A DNA stretch of 7,921 nt from Fidelibacterota bacterium (GCA_002691365.1 NZHL01000011.1:1-7921); one strand, 5' to 3'. Counted from the first letter of the stretch, positions 1-6,761 are shown. Numbers and translations: made by a program. Notes: generated by a model not told the origin, from the sequence alone.

Positions 1-513
1 AAGAAATGACATTAAATACATTCTTAGACCTATTGAACTATAAAAACCGAATGTAGAATTTTTGATTTCAGCAGTTGTTTTACCTTCTATCCCAAGTTTT
101 TCATCTGTAGCTGTTAATTTATTATTTATAAATTTCGCATTTCCTAGCATAGGAGAAAGACCAAAATTAATTTCAAATTTTTTTCTAAATGTAAAAAAAG
201 ATTCAATGTTTATTCCATGAAATATAATAGGTAAAATATAATTATTTGAGGACCTATTATATGTTATTAGCTTAGTAGATAATTTCTTATAACCAATTCT
301 TAATGATGGATAAATATTAATTGATAAATCATGATGTATTGGAAACCAAGTAGAACCAATTTTTGATAATTCAATTGATGATAACGATGAATTAAAGTTA
401 TCTGGTTTTGTGAAACCAATACCTAATCCTAATCTATAACTTATTTTATATTGCCCCTGAACTGATGAGGTGAAAATTAAAATGAATATTATATGACTTA
501 ATTTTTTTATCAT
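1..513 (-). CDS. Exported protein, probable outer-membrane beta-barrel (partial, C-terminus beyond left edge)
   Basis: An open frame begins with ATG at 513 on the minus strand and runs 171 codons without a stop to the window edge, so only the N-terminal part is present. Residues 1-20 form a typical signal peptide: Lys3-Lys4, a hydrophobic core (IIFILIF) and a likely cut after VQG at Gln21. The mature part consists of short segments of alternating hydrophobic and polar residues separated by polar turns rich in Asn, Ser and Lys. Examples are YKISYRLGLGIGF at 22-34, the stretch around 62-75, and FEINFGLSPML at 113-123. This pattern is usual for small outer-membrane beta-barrels of the Bacteroidota/FCB type. 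No catalytic motif is visible. It is transcribed divergently from the unknown exported protein at 569. The start is supported by the signal peptide directly after it; no Shine-Dalgarno is seen. The barrel assignment is inferred from pattern only. Confidence 0.7.
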   Translation of the reverse strand, partial: MIKKLSHIIFILIFTSSVQGQYKISYRLGLGIGFTKPDNFNSSLSSIELSKIGSTWFPIHHDLSINIYPSLRIGYKKLSTKLITYNRSSNNYILPIIFHGINIESFFTFRKKFEINFGLSPMLGNAKFINNKLTATDEKLGIEGKTTAEIKNSTFGFYSSIGLRMYLMSFL

Positions 514-568
514 AATTTTATTTCAAACCAAAGTATTAAAAATTAATATATTAAGTGTAATTTATATT
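514..568. promoter_or_regulatory. Divergent intergenic region with promoters for both flanking genes
   Basis: These 55 bases separate two divergent starts (513 minus, 569 plus) and are almost entirely A/T. The five-gene plus run and the barrel gene must both be transcribed from here or from inside the neighbouring gene. On the minus strand the sequence TACTTTG resembles, one base short, the TAnnTTTG -7 element of Bacteroidota, but no matching upstream TTG was found. I therefore assign no exact boxes. No palindromic operator and no SOS-like box are visible. Confidence 0.4.
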
Positions 569-1252
569 ATGAATATAAAACAAAAAATAGAGCATTTAGT
601 ATTAATGTTTTTAATATTATCTTCATTTTCTAAAGGAGAAATTAATCACGAAATTATTTTAAAAAATGGTAGTTCAGAAAATGGATATGTGTCAAAAATA
701 ACACATGATTCGGTTAATATTGTTTTGCGATCTAATGTGGCAATATCTCTTCTATTAGATTCTATTTTATATATTCATAATACGAAAGGGAAATTGTTTT
801 ATATAGACCCTCAAATAAATACTTTTTTTAAAAAAGCTATTGGAAGAGGAGGTTTTATAAGAACAGTCAAAAATGATACTATTCATTACAGGGAATTTCA
901 AAATCAGTTATTTATGTATAATCCAAAAGTTGTTTATGAAAATTCATCAGATGGTTTAAGAAAAGAAATACAACTCAGGGATATTAGATCAGTACATTTA
1001 GATAATTCTATTTCTGATTTAGCAGTAAAAAAAGGAGCTTTAATAGGTTTAGGAATTACTTCCTTAGGTTTTTTATTAAATTACAGAGCAATAAAAGAAT
1101 TTTATAACTTTAACAAAGTATTTCGTACTGGAGTTACTGCTTACAGACAAGGAGTAGGGTTTATTCCTTTAAGTTCGGTAAGTTATGTTATATATGATTA
1201 TTTTAAGGGTCGTAGAGAGATAATAATTAATCCTCTTGATTTTAAAGACTAA
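569..1252 (+). CDS. Unknown exported protein with C-terminal glycine-rich membrane segment
   Basis: I do not recognise this 227-residue protein. It starts with a signal-peptide-like segment (Lys4, Lys6, then the hydrophobic core LVLMFLILSSF, about 11-21). The mature part opens with an LKNG...GYV...DSV...I stretch (about 30-54) followed by LLLDSILYIH (61-70). This is the kind of short beta-rich pattern seen in small SH3/Sm-like domains of FCB envelope proteins. A second stretch, about 98-146, again starts at a VKND turn and ends in IQLRDIRSVHLDN, so it may be a diverged second copy. Residues 153-170 (KKGALIGLGITSLGFLL) are glycine-rich and hydrophobic and may be a membrane segment. The tail ends REIIINPLDF. 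Only 5 bp separate its stop from rlmN, so it is probably the first gene of the rlmN-umuDC-grx transcript. Function unknown; the fold suggestions are inference. Confidence 0.75.
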   Translation: MNIKQKIEHLVLMFLILSSFSKGEINHEIILKNGSSENGYVSKITHDSVNIVLRSNVAISLLLDSILYIHNTKGKLFYIDPQINTFFKKAIGRGGFIRTVKNDTIHYREFQNQLFMYNPKVVYENSSDGLRKEIQLRDIRSVHLDNSISDLAVKKGALIGLGITSLGFLLNYRAIKEFYNFNKVFRTGVTAYRQGVGFIPLSSVSYVIYDYFKGRREIIINPLDFKD

Positions 1253-1257
1253 TACTT

Positions 1258-2292
1258 ATGTCAAATGTTAACTTAATAGGATTGACTCGAAATGAATTAA
1301 GGAGTTTTGCTGAATCTATTAATGAAGAGTCATATAGAGGAGATCAAATTTTTTCATGGATTTACCAATATAATGAAATCAAATTCTCTCGAATGACAAA
1401 TCTCTCAAAAGGATTTAGATCAAATATTGAGAATTCAGCTTTTTTGAACCTTCCTAAGATATCTGATAGTGTAATATCAAAAGAAACTTCTTCAATAAAG
1501 TTTTTATTTAAATTAAATGATGGATTATCTATTGAAACAGTTTTTATACCAGAGCAAAAAAGAAATACAGTTTGTTTGTCTTCACAAGTGGGCTGTGCAT
1601 TAGATTGCAAATTTTGCGCTACAGCAAAAATGGGAATATTGAGAAATTTGACAGTTGCAGAAATTATGGGACAGCTTTTATCTGTTATAAAAGAAACAAA
1701 GCAAAAGATTACTAATATTGTTTTTATGGGTATGGGTGAACCTATGATGAATTATAATAATGTAATTAAAGCAGCTGATATCATTCATGATCAAAAAGGA
1801 TTAAATATAGGAGCAAGAAAAATTACAATATCAACTGTTGGTATGGTAAAAAAAATTAGGCAATATACAAAAGAGAAACATCCATACAATATTGCCTTTA
1901 GTCTTAATGCTACAAATGATTTTGAGCGAAGTAAACTTATGCCAATTAATAAAAAGTACAATCTCAAATCATGTTTAGATGCTTTGAAAGATTATAGTGA
2001 TAAGTTGAAAAGACCTGCGATGATTGAATATGTGCTTATATCAGGTGTAAATGATACTTATGAAGATGCTATAAGGCTTGCTAAAATTATTAAATCATTG
2101 GATTGTAAACTTAATGTAATTCCTTACAATCCTATCAAAGGAGAGAGTTTCAAGAGGCCTACAGAGTATGAGATTAATAATTTTATCAATAATATTAGAA
2201 GCAAAAGTACTATTATAACAGTTAGGTGGAGCCAAGGAAAAGATGTAAATGCTGCTTGTGGACAATTATATACAACAAATGAAAAAAAATAA
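1258..2292 (+). CDS. rlmN: Dual-specificity 23S rRNA (A2503-C2)/tRNA (A37-C2) methyltransferase RlmN
   Basis: This cytoplasmic radical-SAM enzyme of 344 residues puts a methyl group on C2 of A2503 in 23S rRNA and of A37 in some tRNAs, which supports translational accuracy. The radical-SAM cluster motif CxxxCxxC is at Cys113, Cys117 and Cys120 in GCALDCKFCATAKMG. The SAM-binding GMGEP motif is at 158-162. The methyl-carrying cysteine is Cys334 in NAACGQL, and the second conserved cysteine is Cys106 in TVCLSSQVGC, seven residues before the cluster as in E. coli RlmN. Glu93 in IETVFIPE also matches the E. coli spacing. An N-terminal domain with LTRNELRSF and YRGDQIFSWIY (about 9-36) is the accessory RNA-binding region. 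Length is close to that of the family. The ATG lies 5 bp after the upstream stop and has no Shine-Dalgarno. The paralogue Cfr (A2503-C8) is possible but unlikely, because the C-terminal VRWSQGKDVNAACGQL block is RlmN-like. Confidence 0.96.
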   Translation: MSNVNLIGLTRNELRSFAESINEESYRGDQIFSWIYQYNEIKFSRMTNLSKGFRSNIENSAFLNLPKISDSVISKETSSIKFLFKLNDGLSIETVFIPEQKRNTVCLSSQVGCALDCKFCATAKMGILRNLTVAEIMGQLLSVIKETKQKITNIVFMGMGEPMMNYNNVIKAADIIHDQKGLNIGARKITISTVGMVKKIRQYTKEKHPYNIAFSLNATNDFERSKLMPINKKYNLKSCLDALKDYSDKLKRPAMIEYVLISGVNDTYEDAIRLAKIIKSLDCKLNVIPYNPIKGESFKRPTEYEINNFINNIRSKSTIITVRWSQGKDVNAACGQLYTTNEKK

Positions 2293-2728
2293 AAATGAAC
2301 AAATAATATTCTATGGTAATAAGGGTGATATTTTAAAAAAATTACCTATATATGAGGGTGGTGTTTCTGCAGGTTTCCCCTCACCAGCAGATGACTATCT
2401 TGATATGGATTTGAATTTGCATAAATATTTAGTAAAAAACCCAGTTGCAACTTTTTTTATTATAGCAAAAGGCGTTTCTATGGAAAAAGCTGGAATAAAT
2501 GATAAAGATTTATTGGTTGTAGATAAATCATTAAATCCTAAAAATAATGATATTGTAGTCGCTATAGTTAATGGAGAGTTTACAGTAAAAAAATACATTA
2601 TTAAAGATCAAAGAATTTGTCTGAGAGCTGAAAGTAAAACAGAGAATTATCCTGATATTAATATAACTGATGAAATGGAATTTGAAATTTGGGGAGTAGT
2701 TACACATACTATTCATAGTAATCGATGA
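2279..2728 (+). CDS. umuD: Translesion polymerase V autoproteolytic subunit UmuD
   Basis: UmuD is a LexA-like S24 protein. RecA filaments trigger its self-cleavage, and the UmuD' dimer binds UmuC to form DNA polymerase V. The GFPSPADDYLD block matches E. coli UmuD closely. The cleavage bond would be Ala31-Gly32 in GVSAGFPSP. Nucleophile Ser67 lies in KGVSM and the general base Lys104 in EFTVKK. The spacings (36 from cleavage site to Ser, 37 from Ser to Lys) equal those of E. coli UmuD (Cys24, Ser60, Lys97). The C-terminal EIWGVVTHTI also matches. I chose ATG 2279 (149 residues, 14 bp overlap with rlmN). An in-frame ATG at 2249 would add ten residues and deepen the overlap to 44 bp; an AAGGA ten bases before it lies in conserved rlmN coding sequence, so it is not decisive. 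The stop overlaps the umuC start, which suggests translational coupling. Confidence 0.93.
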   Translation: MKKNKNEQIIFYGNKGDILKKLPIYEGGVSAGFPSPADDYLDMDLNLHKYLVKNPVATFFIIAKGVSMEKAGINDKDLLVVDKSLNPKNNDIVVAIVNGEFTVKKYIIKDQRICLRAESKTENYPDINITDEMEFEIWGVVTHTIHSNR

Positions 2729-3981
2729 TAGCATTAGCGGATTGTAATAATTTTTATGCTTCTTGCGAAAGAGTTTTTAACCCGGTTTTAAATAATAAGC
2801 CTGTTATTGTTTTGTCTAATAATGATGGTTGTGTTATTGCAAGGAGTAATGAAGCAAAGAAACTTGGAATTAAAATGGGAGTTCCTGTTTTTAAAGTTAG
2901 AGATATCATTATTAAAAACAATGTTTACGTTTATTCTACGAACTTTGCTCTTTATGGTGATATGTCATCTAGAGTAATGTCTTTGTTAAGTAAAATGTCT
3001 CCAGAAATAGAAATATATAGTATTGACGAAGCATTTATGAATTTTACAGGTATTAAAAATCCTACAGCATTAGCTTTAGATATGAAATCAACTGTAAAAA
3101 AATGGACTGGTATTCCCATATCTATTGGTATTGGGCCTACTAAGACATTAGCTAAAGTTGCAAATTATATAGCGAAAAGAAAGACTAATTCTGGCATATT
3201 TGGATTGTTTAATTATAATGATACAATTCATTCTTTAAAAAATTTACCAATATCAGAAATATGGGGTGTAGGATCACGTTATTCTAAAATGTTATATTCA
3301 AATGGCATTAAAACAGCTTATGATTTTATTTGTTTGGATAAAAATTGGGTTTTAAATAATATGACTATTGTTGGATTAAAAACTCAAGAAGAACTTAAAG
3401 GTCATAAAAAAATATCTTTAGAAATATATAAAAACAGAAAAAAAAATATTTGTACTTCCAGATCATTTGGAAAAAAGATTAAAGATTTTAAATTAATTAA
3501 AGAATCAATTGTTGCTCATGCAACAAGATGTGCTGAAAAACTTAGGAGACAAAGCAGTTGTGCAAGATATATAAGTGTTTCAATTCAAACTAATCGATTT
3601 GATAATCCAAAATCATATTACCATGGATATCAATCAAAAATTATAGATTTACCAACTAATAATACAATTTATTTAGTTAATATTGCTGTTAAGATTTTAG
3701 AATCAATTTATATTAAAGATTTAGAATATAAAAAATCTGGTGTTATAGTTGGAGATATTGTACCTGCGAATCAAATTCAATTAAATATTTTTAACAATCA
3801 TCAAATAACAGAAAAACAACGAGTTTTATATGATGCTGTAGATTCTATAAATGATGCTATGGGAAGAGATAAAATTAGACTATTAGGACATGGTATCAAT
3901 AGAAAATGGAGCTTAAAAAAAGAAAATCTATCACCTAGATATACAACGGATTGGAGCGATTTGCTTAAAATTAAAGTTTAA
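2725..3981 (+). CDS. umuC: Y-family DNA polymerase V catalytic subunit UmuC
   Basis: UmuC is the error-prone catalytic subunit of polymerase V, which copies past DNA lesions together with UmuD' and RecA. At 418 residues it is essentially full length (E. coli 422). The palm begins with ALADCNNFYASCE: Asp6 is a metal ligand and Tyr11 corresponds to the steric-gate tyrosine. The second metal motif YSIDEAF holds Asp101 and Glu102. Other family blocks are KPVIVLSNNDGCVIARS (25-41), ISIGIGPTKTLAKVANYIAK (132-151) and the helix-hairpin-helix ISEIWGVGSRYSKML (176-190). The little-finger domain follows from about 240. QLNIF at 352-356 matches the beta-clamp-binding motif (QLNLF in E. coli), and the end carries the usual LSPRYTTDW. 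All catalytic residues are present, so it should be active. ATG 2725 overlaps the umuD TGA by 4 bp, and the glutaredoxin gene follows after 13 bp. Confidence 0.96.
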   Translation: MIALADCNNFYASCERVFNPVLNNKPVIVLSNNDGCVIARSNEAKKLGIKMGVPVFKVRDIIIKNNVYVYSTNFALYGDMSSRVMSLLSKMSPEIEIYSIDEAFMNFTGIKNPTALALDMKSTVKKWTGIPISIGIGPTKTLAKVANYIAKRKTNSGIFGLFNYNDTIHSLKNLPISEIWGVGSRYSKMLYSNGIKTAYDFICLDKNWVLNNMTIVGLKTQEELKGHKKISLEIYKNRKKNICTSRSFGKKIKDFKLIKESIVAHATRCAEKLRRQSSCARYISVSIQTNRFDNPKSYYHGYQSKIIDLPTNNTIYLVNIAVKILESIYIKDLEYKKSGVIVGDIVPANQIQLNIFNNHQITEKQRVLYDAVDSINDAMGRDKIRLLGHGINRKWSLKKENLSPRYTTDWSDLLKIKV

Positions 3982-3994
3982 GAGTAAAATTATT

Positions 3995-4240
3995 ATGATG
4001 AAAATAATTATGTATACAACTAGTTGGTGTCCTTCATGTATTTATGCTAAAAGATTTTTTAATGAAAGAAATATTCCAATTGAAGAGATTGATATTGAAA
4101 AAATAGATATGAGTAGAGACCAATTAAAAGAGATTACAGGTGGTTTAACTGTTCCTCAAATTGTGATTAATGGTAAATCAATTGGAGGATATGATAGTTT
4201 AGTAGAATTATATTCTTCAGGTGAGATTTCATTTGATTAA
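3995..4240 (+). CDS. grxC: Dithiol glutaredoxin (GrxC-like)
   Basis: This small cytoplasmic thiol-disulfide oxidoreductase (81 residues) would use glutathione or a similar thiol to reduce protein disulfides, glutathionylated proteins and possibly ribonucleotide reductase. The thioredoxin fold begins MMKIIMYTTSWCPSC with the dithiol site CPSC at 12-15; the classic GrxC site is CPYC, so the third residue is Ser instead of Tyr. The cis-proline loop TVP is at 52-54, and the glutathione-binding GGYDSL at 64-69. QIVINGKSIGG between them is the standard strand pair. Length is normal for the family. Two adjacent ATGs (3995 and 3998) are both possible starts; an AGAG at 3981-3984 is the only weak ribosome-binding candidate. 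It follows umuC by 13 bp, so it is probably in the same transcript. Its last 12 bases overlap the end of the convergent metalloprotease gene. The symbol is given by family only. Confidence 0.9.
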   Translation: MMKIIMYTTSWCPSCIYAKRFFNERNIPIEEIDIEKIDMSRDQLKEITGGLTVPQIVINGKSIGGYDSLVELYSSGEISFD

Positions 4241-5944
4241 TGTAATTTTTTTTGAAATACTGTTAGTTTCTCCATCAAGTTTAAAAAAATAAATACCAGA
4301 TGTTAAATTACTTGTATCCACTTTTAATTCATTATAACCAACTTGAAATCTATCTATAGGAATATCTTTAACTTTTCTTCCATTTATATCAATGATTGAG
4401 AGAGATATATTTTCATATACTGGAATGAAAAAACGAATCCAAGTAAAATTATTAAATGGATTAGGAAAATTATAATCTATATAAAGTGAAGTGGGAAATT
4501 TAATATCAGTTTTTAATTTGATTGAATAATGATAATCAAAATAACTTACAGAATCAGTAGTTAAAATAATGGATAATAAATTATTCCCTTTATATATAGG
4601 AACTGGAGTAGAGCTTCTTATTCTGTGTATGTTTAAATTATTTGAAGTTCTATTTGAAATTAAATAAGCACTCATATTTGAATTTTCTAATGTGGAAAAG
4701 TCTATTTCTAAGTTATTAATTTCGTTATTTAAACTTAGGTTGATATAATGTGAGGAATTGTGCATAAAAGATGGGCCAAAATATTCAATCAAAGTATTGG
4801 TTGAATTAATTCCAAGAGATTGATGAATGTGAGGTTCAATTCCATATTCTCTGTATTGATCGGCTTCTTCATAATTAAATTCAGTTAAGTTCGAATTTGA
4901 AGTTAGTAAATAGTTTGCAATTGACATTTTGTTTAATATCTCACGAAAAGAAGAACCTTTGGATTTTAAAATTTTATCAATTGTTTCCAAATTGAAATTA
5001 TCTATAGAATTGTCATCTACTATGCTTTGATTAAAAATTTCTCTTATAGTTTCAGGACCACCTAAGTGTTCAGAAATATATCTAAAAAAAATCCAACTCC
5101 CGTACCAATATGGAGATCTATGTTTGTCCAGTGCTACATGCGGTATTTCCATCCAGAATTTTAAATATTGGTAATTATCATTAATTTCATCAAAAACCTC
5201 ATCTTCGACCCAAGTGGCTGTTGCTTCAAGAAACCAAAGTTGATCTCGTGAGTCATAACCTAGTTGAATTGCATGAAAAAACTCATGTGCAAAAGTAGTT
5301 TTAACACAATCAAAATTTTCACAATTCATTGATTCTAAATCATTATTAATTACGATATAACTGGTTACCGAATTTTTTTCATTTTGTGGAGAATTTTCAT
5401 TATCACCATTAAATGAATTGGATAAATTTTCTGGAGTTGTGTACCCATAAAAAACAAAATTTAAATCATTGACGTATATATCATAAGCACCACTTCCTCC
5501 ATTGTTTTCTTGCCAACCATCAGATGGAGGTTTGTTGTAATTTAAGTTATTAATTAAAACTTCATATGTGTAATCAGCAGCATTTGCTAGATTATCTATA
5601 AAATCAGGAATGTCATTGAAATTTTCATCAGTTGGATCAACAGCGTTTGGTCCATTTAATGCATAATGAATTCTAAAATATTCAGTATCTAAAAATTGGT
5701 TATTATTTTGTGGGCGAATTTGATTTATAAATGAATTGCTAAAATTTTTGTAGAGTTTTTTATCTTTTTTTTCTACATGATTTAGATTTTGATTAAAATG
5801 AAAAAAACCACATTTATTGTCTTTTAAAAATTCAGATTTAATTTGACTTTTATTATTTCCATCTAAAAAGTTAAAGTATAATAAAAAAAAGATGATGAAT
5901 GATTTATAATTTATTATCACGTATTTCTCTATGACTTTTTGCAT
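4229..5944 (-). CDS. Secreted HExxH metalloprotease with type IX (Por) sorting tail
   Basis: This 571-residue protein looks like an exported zinc protease of the MXAN_6640-like kind found in FCB bacteria and myxobacteria. After a hydrophobic signal segment (about 15-27), a DENFNDIPDFID motif at 106-117 resembles the calcium-binding 'DxNxNGIPDYVD' block of this family. The zinc motif is HEFFH at 220-224 (His220, catalytic Glu221, His224). The likely third ligand is Glu240 in WFLEATATWVED, the gluzincin-like arrangement. Cys208 and Cys213 could form a disulfide. A beta-rich region spans about 395-480. The last 80 residues are a Por tail: YNFPNPFNNFTWIRF, then SIIDINGRKV, then LTSGIYFFKL and a final KKITLIK. 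This tail normally directs export by the type IX system and surface attachment or release. ATG 5944 overlaps the upstream small gene by 41 bp. GTG 5920 (overlap 17 bp) would give a more compact signal peptide and is equally plausible. Substrate unknown. Confidence 0.85.
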   Translation of the reverse strand: MQKVIEKYVIINYKSFIIFFLLYFNFLDGNNKSQIKSEFLKDNKCGFFHFNQNLNHVEKKDKKLYKNFSNSFINQIRPQNNNQFLDTEYFRIHYALNGPNAVDPTDENFNDIPDFIDNLANAADYTYEVLINNLNYNKPPSDGWQENNGGSGAYDIYVNDLNFVFYGYTTPENLSNSFNGDNENSPQNEKNSVTSYIVINNDLESMNCENFDCVKTTFAHEFFHAIQLGYDSRDQLWFLEATATWVEDEVFDEINDNYQYLKFWMEIPHVALDKHRSPYWYGSWIFFRYISEHLGGPETIREIFNQSIVDDNSIDNFNLETIDKILKSKGSSFREILNKMSIANYLLTSNSNLTEFNYEEADQYREYGIEPHIHQSLGINSTNTLIEYFGPSFMHNSSHYINLSLNNEINNLEIDFSTLENSNMSAYLISNRTSNNLNIHRIRSSTPVPIYKGNNLLSIILTTDSVSYFDYHYSIKLKTDIKFPTSLYIDYNFPNPFNNFTWIRFFIPVYENISLSIIDINGRKVKDIPIDRFQVGYNELKVDTSNLTSGIYFFKLDGETNSISKKITLIK

Positions 5945-6089
5945 CTTCTTTAATTTTTTTGGCCATTTCAGAATATACTTTTTTATTAATTTTTTTATTT
6001 TTTTTAATCTTTGTTTTTATTCTTAAAAAAAAAGAAAAAAATATAATTCCCAAAACATAAAAAAAACCATAGTAAATATATTCACTCAT
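5904..6089 (-). CDS. Small single-pass membrane protein, unknown
   Basis: This 61-residue protein has one membrane segment at about 5-23 (IYYGFFYVLGIIFFSFFLR), followed by a very basic stretch (KTKIKKNKKINKKV) and a charged, probably helical tail (SEMAKKIKEDAKSHREIRDNKL). By the positive-inside rule the tail should be cytoplasmic. I do not recognise a family. It starts two bases after the stop of the AMIN-like gene (TAA, one base, ATG) and overlaps the start of the metalloprotease gene. It is therefore almost certainly co-transcribed with both and may be a membrane partner for them. The membrane segment is encoded by long T runs on the coding strand (T9 and T7 around 6025-6041). Its reality rests on the tight packing and sensible topology, not on homology. 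Confidence 0.65.
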   Translation of the reverse strand: MSEYIYYGFFYVLGIIFFSFFLRIKTKIKKNKKINKKVYSEMAKKIKEDAKSHREIRDNKL

Positions 6090-6090
6090 T

Positions 6091-6693
6091 TTAATTCAAA
6101 AATATATAATTCATCATTGTCAAAATTAAACCTAGAATGATTTCTTTATCATTAGACCTAATAATACCTTTTGAAATTAAAGTTGAACCTAATAATAAAA
6201 ATGTAAATCGATTTTGACTAAACCATTTATTTTTAACTCTAGTATCAAGGCTTGATATAATTCCAATGTCAGAGGTTATACTATCAATAATAGCAAGAGT
6301 TTCTGAAAGTGGATATCTTAAAGATAGGTTCATTTGATTTTCATTCAAAATAAAAAAATCAAAATCTTCAATTTTATTTTTCAATTTAAAATCTATTTGG
6401 GATGATTCCCCGATTTGTCTTGTTTGAATATTTAAAATATTGCCAGTTTTTTTAAAAGGCCATCTTTTAGTTGAGTCTAAATTAACATTGTGAACTGTTA
6501 CATAAAACCAACCTGAGTCTTGAAACCATGCAGTTACATCATTTTTTTTAATTTTATTATCAAATTTTAATATTATAAATGTGCCATTTTCTTTTTCGCT
6601 AAATTCCATTCCAATTAAATTTGATTGACACTTAACTCCATATGTAAGAAAAGCTATTAAAATGATTCCTTTTTTTATAATTTTAAATGACAT
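6091..6693 (-). CDS. Exported protein with AMIN-like beta domain, unknown role
   Basis: This 200-residue protein begins with a signal peptide (Lys4, Lys7, Lys8, then GIILIAFLTYGV at 9-20). Cys22 follows, but the preceding YGVK does not fit a lipobox, so a lipoprotein is unlikely. Residues about 26-128 form a beta-rich domain: GTFIILKFDN, then TAWFQDSGWFYVTVHNV, then ILNIQTRQIGESSQIDFKL, then NQMNLSLRY. Its order resembles AMIN domains, which sit at the N-terminus of periplasmic secretion or cell-wall proteins and bind envelope polymers. This is a pattern match by eye, not a proven assignment. The C-terminus has two hydrophobic stretches (163-178 and 185-199) that could anchor it. It is the first gene of the minus-strand run with the small membrane protein and the metalloprotease, so an envelope or export role is likely. 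The start at 6693 is chosen because the signal peptide follows directly. Confidence 0.7.
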   Translation of the reverse strand: MSFKIIKKGIILIAFLTYGVKCQSNLIGMEFSEKENGTFIILKFDNKIKKNDVTAWFQDSGWFYVTVHNVNLDSTKRWPFKKTGNILNIQTRQIGESSQIDFKLKNKIEDFDFFILNENQMNLSLRYPLSETLAIIDSITSDIGIISSLDTRVKNKWFSQNRFTFLLLGSTLISKGIIRSNDKEIILGLILTMMNYIFLN

Positions 6694-6761
6694 AATATTT
6701 ATAGTTGTAAATTAAAACTTTTATACTTAATAAATGTATATTTCGTAAGGTATTTAAAATA
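6694..6761. promoter_or_regulatory. Divergent intergenic region with promoters for AMIN-like and TPR genes
   Basis: These 68 A/T-rich bases lie between divergent starts at 6693 (minus) and 6762 (plus). Both transcription units must start here or nearby. On the plus strand TATATTTC at 6737-6744 is close to the Bacteroidota -7 consensus TAnnTTTG, but the TTG at 6705 is too far upstream to be its partner. Exact promoter boxes are not assigned. TAAGG at 6746-6750, 11 bases before the plus-strand ATG, is a weak ribosome-binding candidate. Confidence 0.4.

Noticed and set aside
1362..1610. Minus-strand open frame of 82 codons inside rlmN
   Set aside because: It lies entirely within the well-conserved rlmN coding region, including the part coding for the radical-SAM cysteines, and has no recognisable protein features.
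2249..2278. Upstream in-frame start for umuD
   Set aside because: It would add ten residues without counterpart in E. coli UmuD and lies in the sequence coding for the conserved AACGQL end of RlmN; the start at 2279 is simpler, though the longer form is not excluded.
1258..2292. Cfr-type antibiotic-resistance methyltransferase instead of RlmN
   Set aside because: The C-terminal and N-terminal blocks read as RlmN, and nothing mobile or resistance-related is nearby.
2395..2734. Two minus-strand open frames of 67 codons each opposite umuD
   Set aside because: Both are opposite conserved UmuD sequence, overlap each other and look like chance open frames in A/T-rich DNA.
4226..4258. Possible terminator: ATTTCA and TGAAAT inverted repeat around a run of eight T
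   Set aside because: The stem is only six A/T-rich pairs with a long loop, and such repeats are expected by chance in this composition.
6151..6693. Lipoprotein signal at Cys22 of the AMIN-like protein
   Set aside because: The residues before the cysteine (Tyr-Gly-Val-Lys) do not fit a lipobox, in particular Lys at -1.
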